A stretch of DNA of 64,000 nt from Actinokineospora globicatena (lineage in GTDB: Bacteria > Actinomycetota > Actinomycetes > Mycobacteriales > Pseudonocardiaceae), in NCBI RefSeq assembly GCF_024171945.1, contig NZ_JAMTCR010000004.1:186001-250000 (forward strand), given 5' to 3'. Position numbers and translations under genes: made by a program. Under the pieces are notes generated by a model that saw only the letters and a program-made list of their open reading frames with translations, was not told the DNA's origin and searched no databases. The stretch's first letter is position 1. Each line of letters begins with the position of its first letter. Shown in pieces: positions 34,001 to 42,735 of the stretch.

Positions 34001-35899
34001 GTGCGATGGGAGCGGCAGCTGGTCGGGGAGACGGGGGAGAATGCTGCGGGAGAACAGGCGTTGCCGGGCTTGCCCGGGTTGGTGCGCAGTGTGCGCGCGC
34101 CGGAGTTCGCGGGCGTCGTGTTCCACGAGGTCCTGGCGAAGTCGGTGCTGAACCGGGTGCCGGAGGGCTCCGCGATGCCGTTCAAGTGGACCATCAACCC
34201 CTACCGGGGGTGCACCCACGCCTGCAGCTACTGCCTGCACGGCGACACGCCGATCCTGATGGCGGACGGCACCACCAAGCCGATGGCCGAGCTGCGCGTC
34301 GGCGACCGCGTCTACGGGACCGAGCGGCGCGGCAGCTACCGGCACTACGTGCCCACGGAGGTGCTGGACCACTGGACCACGGTGAAGCCTGCGTACCGGG
34401 TCACCCTGGTCGACGGCACCCAGCTCATCGCCAGCGGCGAGCACCGGTTCCTCACCGAGCGCGGGTGGAAGCACGTCACCGGCGAGGTCTCCGGGCCCGC
34501 CAGGCGGCCCCACCTGACGGCGGGCAACAAGCTGATGGGGACCGGCCGGTTCGCCCTGCCGCCCAAGGACACCGCTGACTACCGCCGTGGCTACCTGTCC
34601 GGCATCGCGCGCGGTGACGGCACGGTCGCGGAGTCCGAGCGCGCCGCCGCCCGGGTCGCCGAGTACCTGACCGGTGACTTCGCGTTGACGCTGCCTGTGG
34701 AGTGGCCGCGCACGCCGACCGACGAGTGGCGCAAGGGTTTGCTCGCGGGCGCCTTCGACGCGGACGGCACGTTCTCGCACCGCATCCTGCGGTTGCCCAA
34801 CCTGGGCGACCGCGCGCTGGCGGCCGTCAAGGAGGCACTGGAGACGTTCGGGTTCTCTTACGCCACCGAGTCCCGGCGGGCCGCTGGCGGTAAGACGTGC
34901 GTCCGCGTTGACGGAGGTCTTGCCGAACACCTGCGCTTGTTCCACACGACCGATCCGGCCGCGACCGAGAAGCGTTCGATCGACGACGCGGCCATCAAGT
35001 CCGGTGCGCAGCTCGGTGTGGTGTCGATCGAACCGCTCGGGTTGGACCTACCGCTGTTCGACATCACCACCGGCACTGGTGACTTCATCGCGAACGGCGT
35101 GGTCAGCCACAACTGCTTCGCGCGCAACAGTCACACCTATCTCGACATGGACGCGGGGCGTGACTTCGACAGCCAGATCGTCGTCAAGGTCAACGCGCCG
35201 CAGGTCCTCACGCGACAGTTGGCGTCACCGCGCTGGGACGGTTCCCCGGTCGCCATGGGCACCAACACCGACCCGTACCAGCGCGCGGAGGGGCGCTACC
35301 GGTTGATGCCGGGGATCATCGGCACCCTCGCCAAGCACGGCACGCCGTTCTCGATCCTGACCAAGGGCACACTGCTCAACCGCGACATCCCGCTGCTGCG
35401 TGCGGTTAGCGCTGACGTGCCGGTGTGGCTCGGTGTCTCGGTGGCGCTGCTGGACCGAGAGCTCCAACGCGTCCTAGAGCCGGGCACGGCGTCACCGCAG
35501 GCCCGGTTGGAGATGGTGCGCAGGCTCAACGACGCAGGATTGTCGTGTGGTGTGGCTGTCGCGCCAGTCCTACCTGGGCTGACGGACTCGGTCGAGCAGT
35601 TGGACGCGTTGTTCTCGGAGATCGCGGCAGCGGGGACGACCAGCGTGATGGTCACCGCGCTCCACGTCCGTCCCGGTACGCGCGAGTGGTTCGCGGCCTG
35701 GTTAGCGCGGGAACACCCCGAACTGGTCCCGCTCTACCGGCGCGTCTATGGCGTATCGAGCTACGCGTCCGCTGGGTACCGCGCGGAGTTATCGGCCCGG
35801 GTCGCGCCACTGCTGCGGCGGCACTCACTGTCGACTTCGCAGTTCGAGCCGCCGATCCCCGCGCAGCGCACGGCGGAGACACAACTGACCCTGCTCTGA
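34001..35899 (+). CDS. Intein-containing Rv2578c-family radical SAM protein
   Basis: A 632-residue precursor. The radical SAM CX3CX2C motif is CTHACSYC, but an intein (residues 78-371) begins at the third cysteine; after splicing, the mature 338-residue protein reads CTHACSY-CFARN. Flanking motifs TINPYRG and GTNTDPYQ are typical of this family, which binds a [4Fe-4S] cluster and SAM. Only the spliced form can carry the cluster. The GTG at 34001 (MRWERQLVG) matches the family start. A perfect LexA box lies just upstream, so it should be damage-inducible. The substrate is unknown, possibly DNA-damage related (inference). Confidence 0.93.
   Translation: MRWERQLVGETGENAAGEQALPGLPGLVRSVRAPEFAGVVFHEVLAKSVLNRVPEGSAMPFKWTINPYRGCTHACSYCLHGDTPILMADGTTKPMAELRVGDRVYGTERRGSYRHYVPTEVLDHWTTVKPAYRVTLVDGTQLIASGEHRFLTERGWKHVTGEVSGPARRPHLTAGNKLMGTGRFALPPKDTADYRRGYLSGIARGDGTVAESERAAARVAEYLTGDFALTLPVEWPRTPTDEWRKGLLAGAFDADGTFSHRILRLPNLGDRALAAVKEALETFGFSYATESRRAAGGKTCVRVDGGLAEHLRLFHTTDPAATEKRSIDDAAIKSGAQLGVVSIEPLGLDLPLFDITTGTGDFIANGVVSHNCFARNSHTYLDMDAGRDFDSQIVVKVNAPQVLTRQLASPRWDGSPVAMGTNTDPYQRAEGRYRLMPGIIGTLAKHGTPFSILTKGTLLNRDIPLLRAVSADVPVWLGVSVALLDRELQRVLEPGTASPQARLEMVRRLNDAGLSCGVAVAPVLPGLTDSVEQLDALFSEIAAAGTTSVMVTALHVRPGTREWFAAWLAREHPELVPLYRRVYGVSSYASAGYRAELSARVAPLLRRHSLSTSQFEPPIPAQRTAETQLTLL
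34232..35113 (+). other. Intein with LAGLIDADG homing endonuclease
   Basis: 294 residues in frame. Block A starts CLHGDTPILMADGTTKPM; block B holds SGEHRFLTERGW. Two DOD motifs, YLSGIARGDG and LLAGAFDADG, each keep the acidic residue. Block F is LPLFDITTGTGDFIANG and block G is VVSHN followed by the +1 Cys. Cys1, the block B His, the terminal Asn and the +1 Cys are all present, so splicing should work, and the endonuclease may be active. Confidence 0.93.
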
Positions 35900-35956
35900 A
35901 CTAGGCCGCACCGCGCCGGGGCACGCTCTTGAGTGGGCGCGGTGCGGCTGTCCAGG

Positions 35957-36913
35957 TCAGTCGAGCGCGAGTACGTGCTGGGTGAACTTGGCGACGATCT
36001 CGTAGCCCGCGCGCTCGTACACCGCAAGCGCGCCGGTGTCGTTGTCCGCGTCGACGCTGAGGCCCGCTGTCGCGAAGCCCGCGGCCCTGGCGTCGTGCAT
36101 CAAGGCCGACAGCAGGGCGGTCGCCAGCCCCCGGCCGCGCCACGCGGTGCGGGTGCCGACGTCGGCCACCCACATCTCCTTGTGCCCGCGCGCCGCGGTG
36201 TCGGCGGCGTGCTGCTGGCTGATCACGAACGCCGCGATGTCCCCGGTCGCGTCGTCGCGCAGGTGCGCGGACAGGGCGGCCTCCAGCGGCGGGGTGCTCA
36301 CGAAGTGCTTCTCCCAGAACGCGGTGTCCACGGCGGTGGAGCCCCAGTGCTGGGCGAAGGTGTCGTTGCGCAGGTGCCGCAGCGCCTCGGAGAACTCGGG
36401 CCGGTAGCGCTCCAGGGTGAAGCCCGCGGGCACCGGGTGCCGGGGGAGGTCCTCGGTGAGCTGGGCGCGCATGTCGAAGAACCACCGGGTCGGCCGGTAG
36501 CCCGCCGCTGTCACCAGCGCGGCCAGGTCCGCGTTCGGCTCGGGCGTCGCCACGACGCCCTCCAGCCGCAGCCCGGGGAACGTCCTCGCGTGCCTGGCCC
36601 GCGCGCACCCGTGCAGCTCGCGCAGCAGCCGCGTCCCGATACCGCGTCGGCGGTGGGTGGGGGCGACGGCGCCGAGCAACCGGATCTTGTTGACCTCGAC
36701 CGCGCCCGGCCTGCTGTAGGTGATCCCGTAGCCGACCATGGCGTCGCCGTCGAACGCGGCGACGGTCTCGTCGGGCGCGGCCTCGCCGATCAGCTTGGCG
36801 TAGTCGTCCGGGCCCTGGTGCTCGTCGAGCTGGTCGACCGCCTCGATGTCGGCCGCCAGCCGCACCCAGGCGGGTCCGTCACCATCCGTGAGAGTTCGCC
36901 ATGTCAGGTTCAC
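35957..36913 (-). CDS. Tandem GNAT acetyltransferase
   Basis: 318 residues with two GNAT domains. The first has GAVAPTHRRRGIGTRLLREL (about residues 81-100) and the second VGTRTAWRGRGLATALLSAL (about 251-270), each with the acetyl-CoA loop. The layout resembles MshD (mycothiol synthase) and other two-domain actinobacterial acetyltransferases, but this is probably not mshD itself. The substrate is unknown. It lies on the minus strand after the radical SAM gene. Confidence 0.85.
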   Translation of the reverse strand: MNLTWRTLTDGDGPAWVRLAADIEAVDQLDEHQGPDDYAKLIGEAAPDETVAAFDGDAMVGYGITYSRPGAVEVNKIRLLGAVAPTHRRRGIGTRLLRELHGCARARHARTFPGLRLEGVVATPEPNADLAALVTAAGYRPTRWFFDMRAQLTEDLPRHPVPAGFTLERYRPEFSEALRHLRNDTFAQHWGSTAVDTAFWEKHFVSTPPLEAALSAHLRDDATGDIAAFVISQQHAADTAARGHKEMWVADVGTRTAWRGRGLATALLSALMHDARAAGFATAGLSVDADNDTGALAVYERAGYEIVAKFTQHVLALD

Positions 36914-36974
36914 GACCCCGCACGGTAAGACACCCGGGGCGACCGGCTCGACCGGTTTTCTCTACGCTCTGCCG

Positions 36975-37718
36975 GTGCTCGTGCTGCTTCCCCCCTCGGA
37001 GACCAAGAGCGTCGGCGGCGTCGGCCCCGCGCTCGACCTGGCGTCGCTGTCGTTCCCCGAGCTGACCCCGGTGCGCGAGCGCGTCGCCGCCGCCCTGGTC
37101 GCGCTCGCCGACGACGTCCCCGCCAGCCTCGCCGCCCTCGACCTGTCCGAACGGCAGGTCGACGAGGTGGAGCGCAACGCGGCCCTGTTCAGCACCCCCA
37201 CCCGCCCGGCCCTGGAGCGCTACACCGGCGTCCTCTACGACGCGATGGCCATCCCCGCCTTCACCAAGGCCCAACGCCGCCGCGCCGACGCCCGCCTCGC
37301 CGTCGCCTCAGCCCTCTTCGGCATCGTCCGCGCCGCCGACCCCATCCCCGCCTACCGCCTCTCCGGCGCGTCAGTCCTGCCGTCCCTCGGCTCGCTGCGC
37401 TCGGCCTGGAAGCCGACCCTGGAGAAGACCCTGTCCACTGTGGACGACCTCCTCCTAGACCTCCGCTCCGGCGCCTACGCCACCCTCGCCCCCATCCCCA
37501 CCGCCATCACCGTCCGCGTCGTCACCGAAGACGCCGCCGGGCGCCGCAAGACCGTCAGCCACTTCAACAAGGCCTACAAAGGCCGCCTAGCCGCAATCCT
37601 CGCCACCGCCCCCCGCGAACCCACCACCCTCCGCGGCATCCTCTCCCTAGCCGCCGGTGCAGGCCTCCAGTTGCACCCCGTCACCCCCACGTCCCTAGAC
37701 CTGGTGGTCACCCCATAA
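36975..37718 (+). CDS. yaaA: YaaA family peroxide-stress protein
   Basis: 247 residues. LVLLPPSETKS (the conserved LxPxKxxx start), LYDAMAIP, LFGIVRAADPIPAYRL and SHFNKAYKGRLA are the DUF328/YaaA motifs. The E. coli member limits free iron during peroxide stress, and the fold binds DNA. The GTG at 36975 is chosen. It is divergent from the acetyltransferase and followed by about 1.1 kb of non-coding repeats. Confidence 0.9.
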   Translation: MLVLLPPSETKSVGGVGPALDLASLSFPELTPVRERVAAALVALADDVPASLAALDLSERQVDEVERNAALFSTPTRPALERYTGVLYDAMAIPAFTKAQRRRADARLAVASALFGIVRAADPIPAYRLSGASVLPSLGSLRSAWKPTLEKTLSTVDDLLLDLRSGAYATLAPIPTAITVRVVTEDAAGRRKTVSHFNKAYKGRLAAILATAPREPTTLRGILSLAAGAGLQLHPVTPTSLDLVVTP

Positions 37719-37729
37719 CCCGGCGGCTA

Positions 37730-38027
37730 GTCCACGCCGAGAGCCTTTCTGGCCTTAGCTGCCGCTCTTACGCGCCCCTCGGGCTTGGCCCCGTGCTACC
37801 CGCACGCCTCTGGGTCCATCAGCACAAAGCGCCCTGCGCCACCAGGCCTACCTGCTCAACCGCGCGCCTCTAACCCCGCCAGCACTAGCCGCCACTGGCT
37901 CCGCCCCTAGCCCCACCAGCGCAGAAGCACCCGCACGCCTCTAACCCCGCCGCCAGCGCTAGCCGCCACCGGCTCCGCCTCTGGCCCCACCAGCGCTAGC
38001 GCCTCCGGCTCCGCCTCTTGCGCCCCA
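37730..38027. repeat. Degenerate C-rich repeat tract leading into repeat core copy 1
   Basis: About 300 bp without a convincing gene, built of imperfect units around CACGCCTCTAACCCCGCCAGC and GGCTCCGCCTCT, each recurring two to four times. The same words, reversed, occur at 46915-47215 after core copy 3, at the same side of the core. I therefore read tract plus core as one composite element of about 450 bp. Confidence 0.65.
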
Positions 38028-38172
38028 GCCCCGCTTCGCGCCCGCGCGGTCCCACCCCAGCCCGGCCCCCACCCTCTCCGGGGGGCGTCCCTGGGCCAGT
38101 CTACCGGGACCCACCGACAGTTGATCTTGAAGCCAGGGGTGCGGAGATCCACATGTGGATAACTTTTGTCAC
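38028..38172 (+). repeat. Composite repeat core, copy 1 (divergent copy)
   Basis: The order of conserved blocks is CCCCCACCCTCTCCGGGGGG, CCAGTCTACCGG, GATCTTGAA and GAGATCCACATGTGGATAAC. The palindrome ATCCACATGTGGAT is at 38147-38160, and the DnaA-box sequence TTATCCACA (reverse strand) at 38154-38162. Compared with copies 2 and 3 it has about 15 substitutions between blocks but no length change over roughly 120 bases. Confidence 0.85.
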
Positions 38173-38369
38173 CCAGAAGACGGAAAATCGGGAGGGCTGC
38201 GACGGCATATCGCCTGGTCGGGACCATGGGGGCCGCTGGAGTGGGCGCAGGCCCGAGCAAGTCGTCGCCCGAGTGATCAACTGAGGGTCTCCAGCGTGTC
38301 CAACTGTCCATAGTGGACGCCACGGAGATCTCTCAAGCGCGGCCGTGCGGGACCCTCTTACCTCGCCGC

Positions 38370-38527
38370 ACCCGCTTCGCGCGCGCACGCGGTCCCTCCC
38401 CTGCCCAGCCCCCACCCTCTCCGGGGGGCGGCCCTGGTCCAGTCTACCGGCACCCCCCGACAGTCGATCTTGAACCGACCCCCGCAGAGATCCACATGTG
38501 GATAACTTCTGTACCCCATAAGCATGA
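38370..38527 (+). repeat. Composite repeat core, copy 2
   Basis: Same orientation as copy 1, about 340 bp downstream. From GCCCAGCCCCC (about 38403) to AAGCATGA (38527) it matches the reverse complement of copy 3 with only two differences, both near the CCCCATAAGC end. The palindrome is at 38490-38503 and TTATCCACA on the minus strand at 38497-38505. No degenerate tract flanks it. The bases between copies 1 and 2 (38173-38369) hold no gene I can support. Confidence 0.88.
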
Positions 38528-38738
38528 ACCTCCCCCGCCGCCCAACCAGGCCGAAAAGCCGCCGCGACCAGCTAAAACGCCCCCAGTCAATAAACCGGTT
38601 GCGCGACACCAAGGCAGCACGAGAAGCTGTGCGAGAAGTGCCGGTGGAGAAGAGCCGGTGGAGAGAAGCGGGAGGTGCGTGATGTCGACAGCTGTCGTTG
38701 TGGGCGTGGCGTTGTCCCGTCCACCCGCCCCGCCAGGG

Positions 38739-38760
38739 CCGCGCTAGTCGACTAGCGCGG
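38739..38760. promoter_or_regulatory. 22-bp perfect palindrome before the RIO kinase gene
   Basis: CCGCGCTAGTC followed by its exact reverse complement, centred on GTCGAC, with no loop. It lies 38 bases before the RIO kinase GTG. A perfect dyad of this length with no spacer fits a dimeric-repressor operator better than a terminator. No partner regulator is evident nearby. Confidence 0.6.
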
Positions 38761-38798
38761 GGGTGGGGCGTCCTTTCTCAACCGAGGAGTCCCATCCA

Positions 38799-39740
38799 GT
38801 GCGAGAGCACGATTTCGACGACGCCCCCAAGTCCAGCAAGATGCGGCGGCGCAGGTTTGACGACGATCCCCAGCCCCAGCGGTCCGGCAGGCTGACCGAG
38901 GCCGAGAAGCTTCGGCTGTCCCGGGTTCGTGAGGACGCGTACACCGCCGAGCTCGAGTTGCCCGAGGGCGCCGACCGGTGGTCCACGTGGGCCGACAGTG
39001 AGCAAGGGCCCCACCCGAGGCCCGACTGGCTCGTCACCAGTGACGCAGCGGCGGATTTCGAGCTCGGGGTGCTCAAGACCGGTAAGGAAGCCGACGTGTT
39101 CGTCATCGAGCGCGCGGTGGCCGAGGGTGAGAGTTGCCTGTTGGCCGCGAAGCGGTACCGCAGCGGGGAGCACCGGCTGTTCCACCGGGACGCCGGGTAC
39201 CTGGAGGGCAGGCGGATGCGCCGGTCCAGGGAGAGCAGGGCGATCGCCAACCGGACGGTGTTCGGGCGCAACCTGATCGCCGAGCAGTGGGCGGTGGCCG
39301 AGTTCGCGGCGCTGTCGCGGCTGTGGTCGGTCGGGGCGCCCGTGCCCTACCCCGTCCAGCGCGACGGCACCGAGTTGCTGCTGGAGTTCCTGGCCGACGC
39401 CGACCGGCAGGGCGCGCCCCGGCTCGCCCAGTGCAGGCCGGACCCGGAGCAGCTGCGTGAGCTCTGGGAGCAGTTGGTCGCCGCGCTCGAGTTGTTCGCG
39501 GCGCACCGGCTGACCCACGGCGACCTGTCGGCGTACAACGTCCTGGTCCACGACGGTCACCTGATGGTGATCGATCTCCCCCAGGTCGTGGACCTCGTCG
39601 CCAACCCCGCCGGTGCCGAGTTCCTGGCCCGTGACGTGGCCAACATCTCCCGTTGGTTCGCAGGTCGGGGGCTGTCCGAACAGGTCGTCGACGCCGGCGC
39701 GCTGACCGCCCACCTGCTCGCCGTCGCGGGTCTCGGCTGA
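38799..39740 (+). CDS. RIO1-like serine protein kinase
   Basis: 313 residues. After a charged N-terminus, LKTGKEADVFVIE is the RIO nucleotide loop, LAAKRYR holds the ATP lysine, LTHGDLSAYNVLVHDG is the catalytic loop with Asp and Asn, and MVIDLPQVVD supplies the metal-binding Asp. RIO kinases/ATPases act in ribosome maturation in archaea and eukaryotes; bacterial roles are unsettled. The GTG at 38799 follows CCGAGGAG. It is followed by a DEAD-box helicase, suggesting a shared RNA-related task. Confidence 0.92.
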   Translation: MREHDFDDAPKSSKMRRRRFDDDPQPQRSGRLTEAEKLRLSRVREDAYTAELELPEGADRWSTWADSEQGPHPRPDWLVTSDAAADFELGVLKTGKEADVFVIERAVAEGESCLLAAKRYRSGEHRLFHRDAGYLEGRRMRRSRESRAIANRTVFGRNLIAEQWAVAEFAALSRLWSVGAPVPYPVQRDGTELLLEFLADADRQGAPRLAQCRPDPEQLRELWEQLVAALELFAAHRLTHGDLSAYNVLVHDGHLMVIDLPQVVDLVANPAGAEFLARDVANISRWFAGRGLSEQVVDAGALTAHLLAVAGLG

Positions 39741-39780
39741 CCCGCGGCACGTGATCCCGCTCCCGCCGTGCGGGGGAACG

Positions 39781-39880
39781 TCACGCCGTCGGGTAGAGTG
39801 GGCAGCGCACCGTGAGCGGAGCCGACCGACTGGCTCCGGTGAAACGACAAGCCGGTGCCTACACCCACCCGACGGCGTGA
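39781..39880 (+). ncRNA. Structured 5' leader of the DEAD-box helicase (unassigned)
   Basis: A perfect 14-bp closing helix, TCACGCCGTCGGGT / ACCCGACGGCGTGA (39781-39794 / 39867-39880), encloses two further helices: GCACCG/CGGTGC (39807-39812 / 39853-39858) and CGGAGCC/GGCTCCG (39817-39823 / 39832-39838). The last is followed by an unpaired GTGAAACGACAAGC. The helicase start is 95 bases downstream. I do not recognise a known riboswitch; a cold- or autoregulatory leader would fit the gene. Confidence 0.6.
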
Positions 39881-39974
39881 CACACGCGCCGGGCTCGTCC
39901 GTGCGATAGCCTGCCGGCCTCCTGAGAAGAGGGCGGAGCCTCCCGAGACGTGCCATCGTCCGGAGAGGACTCCC

Positions 39975-41882
39975 TTGCTCGACTCTGCCCTGCCCACGAA
40001 CGACCTCCTCGAGCTCGACACCGCGGTCGACACCGACGCGATCGACTCCGCCGACACCGCCGAGGACGACGGCCGCAAGCCGCGCCACCGCGCCAGCGGC
40101 AAGGGTCGCTTCGAGCCCACCGGCGTCACCTTCGCCGACCTGGGCCTGCCCGCGCCGCTGCTGCGGGCGCTGACCGACGCCGGTATCAACCAGCCGTTCC
40201 CGATCCAGACCGCCACGCTGCCCGACGCGCTGGCCGGTCGCGACGTGCTGGGCCGCGCCCAGACCGGGTCCGGCAAGACCCTCGCCTTCGGTCTCGCGCT
40301 GCTCGCACGGCTCGACGGCGGCGAGGCCAAGCCGCTGCGCCCGCGCGCCCTCGTGCTGGTGCCGACCCGCGAGCTCGCGCTGCAGGTCAGCGACGCGCTC
40401 ACCCCGCTGGCCCGCTCGCTGGGCCTGTGGTGCCGCACCGCGGTCGGCGGGATGTCCTTCCCCCGCCAGGCCGAGGCGCTGCGCCGCGGCGTCGACCTGC
40501 TCATCGCGACCCCGGGTCGGCTCTCCGACCACGTCCGCCAGGGCACCTGCGTGCTGGACTCGGTGCAGTACAGCGCCATCGACGAGGCCGACCAGATGGC
40601 CGACATGGGCTTCCTGCCGCAGGTCCGCGAGATCCTCGACCTGACCAACCGCGACGGCCAGGTCCTGCTGTTCTCCGCGACCCTCGACGGTGACGTCGAC
40701 CAGCTGGTCCGGCGCTACCTGAGCAACCCGGTGACGCACTCGGTGGACAGCTCGACCGCCAGCGTGTCCACCATGGAGCACCACATGCTCCTGGTGTCCA
40801 AGCAGGACAAGGCCGACGTGATCACCGAGATGGCCGCCCGCGAGGGCCGGACCATCATGTTCGTGCGCACCAAGCACCACGTCGACCGGCTCGCCGACAA
40901 GCTGCGCTCGGTCGGTGTCCGCGCGGGCGCGCTGCACGGCGGCAAGACCCAGGGCGCCCGCAACCGGGTGCTCAGCCAGTTCCGCGACGGTGACATGCCG
41001 GTCCTGGTCGCCACCGACGTCGCCGCCCGCGGCATCCACGTCGACGGCGTCAGCCTGGTCGTGCACGTCGACCCGCCCGCGGACCCCAAGGACTACCTGC
41101 ACCGCGCGGGCCGCACGGCGCGCGCCGGTGAGGCGGGCACCGTGGTCACCGTGGTGACCCACGACCAGCGCCGCACCGTGGTCCGGTTGACCGACAAGGC
41201 GGGCGTCAAGCCCGAGCACACCAAGGTCCGGCCCGGCGACGCGGACCTGATCCGCATCACCGGTGCCCGCGTGCCCAGCGGTGAGCCGGTCGTGGAGAAG
41301 CCGGTGCCGGTCCGCGCGACCCGCTCCGGTCACACCGCCCGCCGCACCGGTGGCGAGTTCCGCCGCCGCACCGGTGGCTTCGAGGGCCGCGGCCCGCGCG
41401 AGAGCCGCGCGGTCAGCGGTCGGGGCACCGAGCGCAACGAGGGCCACCCGCGTGACGACCGGCGTGAGCCGAGCCGCGACCACCGCACCCGTGACTTCGG
41501 TGCCCGCGACACCCGCGCCCCGCGCGAGGGTGGGGCGGCCCGTGACGGCGGCTTCCGCGGTGACCGCGCTCCCCGTGAGGGCGGCTTCCGCGACTCGCAG
41601 CCCCGCGAGGGCGGGTACCGCGGCGACTCGTCGCGCTCCCGTGACTTCCGCCCCGACCGGGCGCCCCGTGACGGTGCTCCCCGCGAGGGTGGGTTCCGCG
41701 GTGCCACCGGCACCCGTGACGGTGGTGCTCCCCGCGCTGGTGGCTTCCGTGACCGCGCCCCGCGCGACCGCGACGCCCGTGCGCCGCGCGAGTTCGGTGG
41801 TGGCGACACCAACCGCGGTTACGCCCCGCGCGAGGGTGGCCGCACCGACTCCGCCCGGAGTTGGCGCGACGACCGCCGCTGA
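39975..41882 (+). CDS. DEAD-box RNA helicase with RG-rich tail
   Basis: 635 residues from TTG 39975 (MLDSALPTND), chosen for the GGAGAGGA just upstream. Motifs in order: FPIQ (Q motif), AQTGSGKT (I), PTRELA (Ia), TPGR (Ib), DEAD (II), SAT (III), then FVRTKHH, VATDVAARGIHVD (V) and HRAGRTARAG (VI). The last about 190 residues are arginine/glycine-rich with repeated PREGGFR units, an RNA-binding, disordered tail as in cold-adapted helicases. It unwinds RNA in ribosome assembly or mRNA decay. A structured leader and a terminator flank it. Confidence 0.94.
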   Translation: MLDSALPTNDLLELDTAVDTDAIDSADTAEDDGRKPRHRASGKGRFEPTGVTFADLGLPAPLLRALTDAGINQPFPIQTATLPDALAGRDVLGRAQTGSGKTLAFGLALLARLDGGEAKPLRPRALVLVPTRELALQVSDALTPLARSLGLWCRTAVGGMSFPRQAEALRRGVDLLIATPGRLSDHVRQGTCVLDSVQYSAIDEADQMADMGFLPQVREILDLTNRDGQVLLFSATLDGDVDQLVRRYLSNPVTHSVDSSTASVSTMEHHMLLVSKQDKADVITEMAAREGRTIMFVRTKHHVDRLADKLRSVGVRAGALHGGKTQGARNRVLSQFRDGDMPVLVATDVAARGIHVDGVSLVVHVDPPADPKDYLHRAGRTARAGEAGTVVTVVTHDQRRTVVRLTDKAGVKPEHTKVRPGDADLIRITGARVPSGEPVVEKPVPVRATRSGHTARRTGGEFRRRTGGFEGRGPRESRAVSGRGTERNEGHPRDDRREPSRDHRTRDFGARDTRAPREGGAARDGGFRGDRAPREGGFRDSQPREGGYRGDSSRSRDFRPDRAPRDGAPREGGFRGATGTRDGGAPRAGGFRDRAPRDRDARAPREFGGGDTNRGYAPREGGRTDSARSWRDDRR

Positions 41883-41899
41883 GGCTGACAGCTAGACGA

Positions 41900-41936
41900 G
41901 ACGAGGCCCGTCCCCTTCCCGGGGGCGGGCCTCGTC
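41900..41936 (+). terminator. Terminator after the DEAD-box helicase
   Basis: GACGAGGCCCGTCCCC and GGGGGCGGGCCTCGTC form a 16-bp stem with one G-U pair and a 5-base loop, 18 bases after the stop and followed by CGTTGT. Confidence 0.85.
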
Positions 41937-42046
41937 CGTTGTGGACACTTACCGAAGTCTTACCCCGCAGCCGATTTCCTTGTTCCCGCCTGGCGCACCG
42001 GAAAAGCTGACGTCATCACGCCACACCGTTTCGAGGAGATGACGAC

Positions 42047-42628
42047 ATGCGCACGCTGATCCGGATCGCGGGCTGGGCGGGCCTGCTGTGCTCGCTGGTG
42101 CTGCTGCTCAACGCCGGGCGCCGCGGCGGGGTGCTGCCCGACACCGCGTTCGGGCACGCGGTCGCCCCGCTCGGGCAGGTGTTCGGCCTGCTGCTGATGA
42201 TCGGCGTGTACCTGGTGCACGCCAAGCCGACCAAGGGCCTCACCGTCGGGTTCGTGCTCAACGTCGCGGGCCTCGGCGCGGTGCTGGGGGTCGAGTACAT
42301 CCTCAACTTCGTCTTCCCGGAGCTCGACCCGGCCGTCGTGCGCGAGCTGCAGGCGGGCTTCACCGGAAAGGGCCTGCTGGTGTCGTCGATCGTGTTCCTG
42401 ATCGGCATCACCGCCTACGGCATCGCGCTCATCTCGGCCAACCTCGTCCCCAGGGCGGCGATCGCGATCTACCTGGTGTCGTTCGTCTGCGTCGCGCTGC
42501 GCCCGTTCCTGCCGACCTTCGTCCTGCCGATCGCCGTCGCGGTCGGGGCGGTGGCCACCACGTGGTTGGCGCTGTCGCTGCTCGGCAAGCTCAAGGACCC
42601 GAGGGGGACCGCGCTCGCGGTCGCCTGA
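42047..42628 (+). CDS. Six-helix membrane protein of unknown function
   Basis: 193 residues. Hydrophobic helices lie at about residues 8-24, 40-58, 65-85, 110-130, 135-155 and 160-185. PDTAFGHAVAPLGQVFGLLL and LNFVFPELDP are distinctive, but I do not recognise a family. ATG 42047 follows GAGGAG. It stands alone between a terminator and the decayed YciI gene. Confidence 0.8.
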   Translation: MRTLIRIAGWAGLLCSLVLLLNAGRRGGVLPDTAFGHAVAPLGQVFGLLLMIGVYLVHAKPTKGLTVGFVLNVAGLGAVLGVEYILNFVFPELDPAVVRELQAGFTGKGLLVSSIVFLIGITAYGIALISANLVPRAAIAIYLVSFVCVALRPFLPTFVLPIAVAVGAVATTWLALSLLGKLKDPRGTALAVA

Positions 42629-42735
42629 GAACCCGCGAAAATAGTCCCGCGGACGGTGTAGAGGACGTCGAGCCCGCTCCGACTGGTGGGTGAGAGCGGG
42701 CCACGGCGGTCCGCCGCGGGAGAGGGAGATCCAGG

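Noticed and set aside
38147-38505. Replication origin, because of the DnaA-box sequences
   Set aside because: No dnaA/dnaN neighbours, only one box per repeat core and no AT-rich unwinding region.
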